Shown: positions 59,691-64,000 of the stretch, one piece after another | How positions within the stretch are numbered: position 1 is the stretch's first letter | Layout: every line of letters begins with the position of its first letter | Assembly: GCF_036320965.1 (NCBI RefSeq) | Contig: NC_092271.1 | Coordinates: 15,474,596 to 15,538,595, forward strand | Reading direction: 5' to 3' | Source: Panulirus ornatus | Taxonomy: Eukaryota > Arthropoda > Malacostraca > Decapoda > Palinuridae | Length of the DNA stretch: 64,000 bases | Translations under genes and position numbers: made by a program | The notes under the pieces: model-generated | The model's input: the letters and a program-made list of their open reading frames with translations, nothing else | Database searches by the model: none | Told to the model about the DNA's origin: nothing

Positions 59691-62600
59691 TGTTGGGTTT
59701 TAAAATTACATAAATGCATGCAAACACATTCCTATACAAGTCACTATGTGGCATCATGCAGCAGATGACATTATCAGCATCTGCTGACCATAACACTGAA
59801 AATTAAGGTGAATATTGGCTGCTAGGGAATGTTAAGCATTAGGTTCTGTTGAATTCTAGGCATATTTCATTGACTTACATAAATGAACCAGCATTTTCCA
59901 TGAATTTCACAGCCCTCCTCATACCATTTTCATCTATTATTGTGTAACTACCTGATGCCATTAACTCATCAGCAACCTTTTAAAGTAACTTCTATTAAGC
60001 TTCTGACTCTACTGTTGTGCTTTTATATCATTTCTATAAGTTATCAAAGTACAGTAACATATTACCCAAAGAACTGACAAGGAGTCTGTCCACGTAGATT
60101 AAACGTACCTTTGAAGTGTAGTATTCCACAAAAGGCAGGCAGTAATCTTAAAAACCACAGGCACCCCCTTGATACCATTCTCTTGATCTGTGATAAAGGT
60201 GAAACTGTTGAATGCATCGAATGCACCCAAATGGTGGAGTTACTTCCTCATTTATGTGGTGTTTTCATGAACTTGCATTAATTAGAAGGGCAGAGGTCAT
60301 GTTGGTCCACATATCTCCACTGTGTGTCCAAATAGATTAAACTTGTACTTTTGAAGTGTAGTATTCCACAAGAGGCAGTAATCTTAAAAACCACAGGCAC
60401 CTCCTTGATAACATTCTCTTGATCTGTGATACAGGTGAAACTGTTGAATGCATCAAGTGCACCCAAGAGGTGGAGTTACTTCCTCATTTATGTGGTGTTT
60501 TCATGAACTTGCATTCCTTAGAAAGGCACAGGTCACGTTGTTCCACATAGTTCCTGAAACTTTTTATGGAGTTACATTATCTCGCCCTATCCTTATTGTT
60601 ATTCTTACTGTCATCATATCTGAGTGGTGAAACAATGACTGATATCTTACTTTATTACTTACTGTATTAAGCCTCTTGTATGACCTAGCAACATCAGAAT
60701 AAAGATCACAAAACAAAATTAGAGAAATACAAGCATACAATCTATAAACTGGTAATTCTTCCTTTCCTTCATACTATTCGCTATTTCCCGCGATAGCGAG
60801 GTAGCGTTAAGAACTGGTAATATAGACATAAATTTCACTGGCAGGCTGGATCTCCTACAATATTGCAGGCATATTTTGTTGACTGGATTTGAGAAATGAC
60901 TAAGTCTGTTTTAAATGCCTTATAAAGTTCATTGTGATTACAAAAAACTAAAAGGTAATGTTATCATACCAAACAATAAGCATAAGTAGTCATTTACCAA
61001 AACTCGTTTCGATGCGAGGCTAAATTAAACTATCTGAAGTGAGGCTAAATTAAAAAATCTTTACAATCTACGCCCAACAGAAATTTAAAAATTTGTTCAG
61101 TGCAATCAAAAGATCTACTTATTTTTTAAAGCCCCCTCCCCCCACTCTATAATCATTCATCCACTAGGATCTAGGTTAGGCCAGGTAAGGTTCACTGGGA
61201 AATAATGTATACCATGGCTCACAAAATAAAATAAAAATCCTGTGCATGCAAACACACATTCCTATACACGTCTCTTTGTGCCATCATGCAGCAGATGACA
61301 TTATCAGCATCTGTTGACCATAACACTGAAAAAGTAAATATTGGCTGCTAGGGAATGTTAAGCATTAGGTTCTGTTGAATTCTAGACATATTTCATTGAC
61401 TTACATAAATAAACCAGCATTTTCCATGAATTTCACAGCCCTCCTCATACCATTTTCATCTATTGTGTAACTAACTGATGCCATTAACTCATCAGCAACC
61501 TTTTAAAGTAACTTCTATTGTTAAGTTTCTGACTCCACTGTTGTGCTTTTATATCATTTCTATAAGTTATCAAAGTACAGTAACATATTACCCAAAGAAC
61601 TGACAAGGTGTCTGTCCACGTAGATTAAACGTACCTTTGAAGTGTAGTATTCCACAAAAGGCAGGCAGTAATCTTAAAAACCACAGGCACCCCCTTGATA
61701 CCATTCTCTTGATCTGTGATAAAGGTGAAACTGTTGAATGCATCAAATGCACCCAAACGGTGGAGTTACTTCCTCATTTATGTGGTGTTTTCATGAACTT
61801 GCATTACTTAGAAGGGCAGAGGTCACGTTGTTCCACATATCTCCACTGTCTGTCCACGTAGATTAAACTTGTACTTTTGAAGTAGTATTCCACAAGAGGC
61901 AGGCAGTAATCTTAAAAACCACAGGCACCCCCTTGATACCATTCTCTTGATCTGTGATACAGGTGAAACTGTTGAATGCATCAAGTGCACCCAAGAGGTA
62001 GAGTTACTTCCTCATTTATGTGGTGTTTTCATGAACTTGCATTCCTTAGAGGGGCAGAGGTCACGTTGTTCCACATATCTCCACTGTTCCTGAAAATTTT
62101 TATGGAGTTACAGTATCTTGGCCTGGCTCACAAAATAAAATAAAAAACCTGAGCATGCAAACACACATTCATATACACGTCACTATGTGCCATCATGCAG
62201 CAGATGACATTATCAGCATCTGTTGACCATAACACTGAAAATTAAGGTATATATTGGCTGCTAAGGAATGTTAAGCATTTGGTTCTGTTGAATTCTAGGC
62301 ATATTTCATTGATTTACATAAATAAACCAGCATTTTCCATGAATTTCACAGCCCTCGTCATACCATCTTCATCTATTATTGTGTAACTACCTGATGCCAT
62401 TAACTCATCAGCAACCTTTTAAAGTAACTTCTATTAAGTTTCTGACTCCACTGTTGTGCTTTTATATCATTTCTATAAGTCATCAAAGTACAGTAACATA
62501 TTACCCAAAGAACTGACAAGGTGTCTGTCCACGTACATTAAACTTGTACATCTGAAGTGTAGTATTCCACAAAAGGCAGGCAGTAATCTTACAAACAACT

Positions 62601-64000
62601 GGCACCCCCTTGATACCATTCTCTTGACCTATGATAAAGGTGAAACTGTTGAATGCATCAAGTGCACCCAAGGGGTGGAGTTACTTCCTCATTTATGTGG
62701 TGTTTTCATGAACTTGCATTACTTAGAAGGGCAGAGGTCACGTTGTTCCACATATCTCCACTGTCTGTCCACGTAGATTAAACTTGTACTTTTGAAGTAG
62801 TATTCCACAAGAGGCAGGCAGTAATCTTAAAAACCACAGGCACCCCCTTGATACCATTCTCTTGATCTGTGATACAGGTGAAACTGTTGAATGCATCAAG
62901 TGCACCCAAGAGGTAGAGTTACTTCCTCATTTATGTGGTGTTTTCATGAACTTGCATTCCTTAGAGGGGCAGAGGTCACGTTGTTCCACATATCTCCACT
63001 GTTCCTGAAAATTTTTATGGAGTTACAGTATCTTGGCCTGGCTCACAATTAAAGTAACTTCTATTAAGTTTCTGACTCCACTGTTGTGCTTTTATATCAT
63101 TTCTATAAGTCATCAAAGTACAGTAACATATTACCCAAAGAACTGACAAGGTGTCTGTCCACGTACATTAAACTTGTACATCTGAAGTGTAGTATTCCAC
63201 AAAAGGCAGGCAGTAATCTTACAAACAACTGGCACCCCCTTGATACCATTCTCTTGACCTATGATAAAGGTGAAACTGTTGAATGCATCAAGTGCACCCA
63301 AGGGGTGGAGTTACTTCCTCATTTATGTGGTGTTTTCATGAACTTGCATTACTTAGAAGGGCAGAGGTCACGTTGTTCCACATATCTCCACTGTCTGTCC
63401 ACGTAGATTAAACTTGTACCTCTGAAGTGTAGTATTCCACAAGAGGCAGGCAGTAATCTTACAAACCACAGGCACCCCCTAGATACCATTCTCTTGATCT
63501 GTGATACAGTGCACCCAAGGGGTGGAGTTACTTCTTCATTTATGTGGTGTTTTCATGAACTTGCATTCCTTAGAAAGGCACAGGTCACATTGTTCCACAT
63601 AGTTCCTGAAATTTTTTATGGAGTTACATTATCTTGGCCTATCCTTATTGTTATTTTTACTATCATCATATCTGAGTGGTGAAACAATAATTGATATCTT
63701 GCTTTATTACTTACCGTATTAAGCCTCTTGTATGACCTAGCAACATCAGAATAAAGATCACAAAACAAAATTAGAGAAATAAAAGCATACAATTTATAAA
63801 CTGGTATCATAAACATAAATTTCATTGGCTGACTGGATCTCCTACAATATCGCCGGCATATTCTGTTGACTAGATTTGAATAATGACTAAGTCTGTTTTA
63901 AATGCCTTATGAAGTTCATTGTGATTATAGAAAACTAAAATGTAATGTTATACCAAACAATAAGCATAAGTAGTCACTTCCCAAAACTCGTTTTGATGCA
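59691..64000. repeat. Higher-order tandem repeat; large units each hold two subunits of about 240 bp
   Basis: A leader block (CATCATGCAGCAGATGACAT) occurs at about 59753, 61283 and 62191. Subunits beginning near a GTAGATTAAAC-like start occur at about 60096, 60325, 61620, 61858, 62533, 62775, 63163 and 63405, arranged in pairs. A tail block (TCATATCTGAGTGGTGAAAC) occurs at 60615 and 63667. The last unit lacks the leader and joins at AATTAAAGTAACTTC (63047). The array runs off the window end. Short identical ORFs (for example 62456-62776 and 63086-63406) come from the duplication. Confidence 0.93.
60766..60815 (-). mobile_element. SINE 3'-end fragment inside the tandem array
   Basis: ATACTATTCGCTATTTCCCG followed by GCGAGGTAGCGTTAAGAAC matches the end of the SINE at 56.35 kb. 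The homologous tail block at about 63810 lacks it, so it inserted after duplication or was lost from one copy. Confidence 0.75.

Noticed and set aside
59691..64000. CRISPR-like or gene-family interpretation of the repeated ORFs in the tandem array
   Set aside because: Units are hundreds of bases long and directly tandem, with no short palindromic repeats or unique spacers. The shared ORFs are explained by DNA duplication and lack domain signatures.

Overview
This is eukaryotic, intron-rich nuclear DNA. I infer an arthropod, most likely a decapod crustacean. The basis is an arthropod-type SARM1/Ect4 gene split into small exons, very dense (TA)n, (CA)n and (CT)n microsatellites, and many copies of an RTE-like LINE and a SINE whose ends I associate with decapod genomes. 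No species can be assigned from the sequence alone.

The only host gene I can support is SARM1/Ect4 on the + strand, from about 5.9 kb to about 36 kb. Its splice sites can be chained in one frame. Four phase-0 exons (5882-6094, 6398-6736, 7010-7177, 20851-21102) encode a low-complexity Ser/Lys/Gln-rich N-terminus. A large exon (23413-24851) encodes the ARM repeats, SAM1 and part of SAM2. Exon 25105-25187 completes SAM2. Exons 28138-28231, 28337-28526, 29450-29571 and 32536-32770 encode the TIR NADase domain. This chain gives 1044 codons. The family is known as an NAD+/NMN-gated NAD+ hydrolase that drives axon degeneration and modulates innate immunity. The catalytic Glu and most of the ARM allosteric-pocket residues are present. 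Two further exons extend the gene model. A cysteine-rich exon (18322-19212) looks like an alternative first coding exon. Exon 34192-34771 looks like an alternative last coding exon with polyQ and Ser/Arg-rich sequence.

The introns and the 3' flank are full of repeats. LINE family A (APE endonuclease plus reverse transcriptase, RTE-like) appears as at least a dozen broken copies between 21 and 53 kb, several of them joined in inverted orientation. Notable structures are a head-to-head LINE pair in the intron between the SAM and TIR exons (25.5-27.3 kb), a palindrome of about 6 kb with arms of about 2.4 kb (36.2-42.2 kb), and a convergent LINE pair (42.3-47.3 kb). LINE family B (52.2-55.9 kb, - strand) carries a nested piece of family A. 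A SINE-like repeat occurs at 56.3-56.6 kb, with fragments elsewhere. One fragment, at 47.47 kb, has a perfect 12-bp target-site duplication and a neighbouring empty paralogous site.

From about 59.7 kb to the window end lies a higher-order tandem repeat whose large units each contain two subunits of about 240 bp. No rRNA, tRNA, CRISPR array or intact mobile element was found. The candidates for undescribed biology are the cysteine-rich alternative N-terminus, the alternative C-terminus, the (CA)n/(TG)n hairpin beside a 3' splice site, and the recurrent inverted LINE structures that share a breakpoint.
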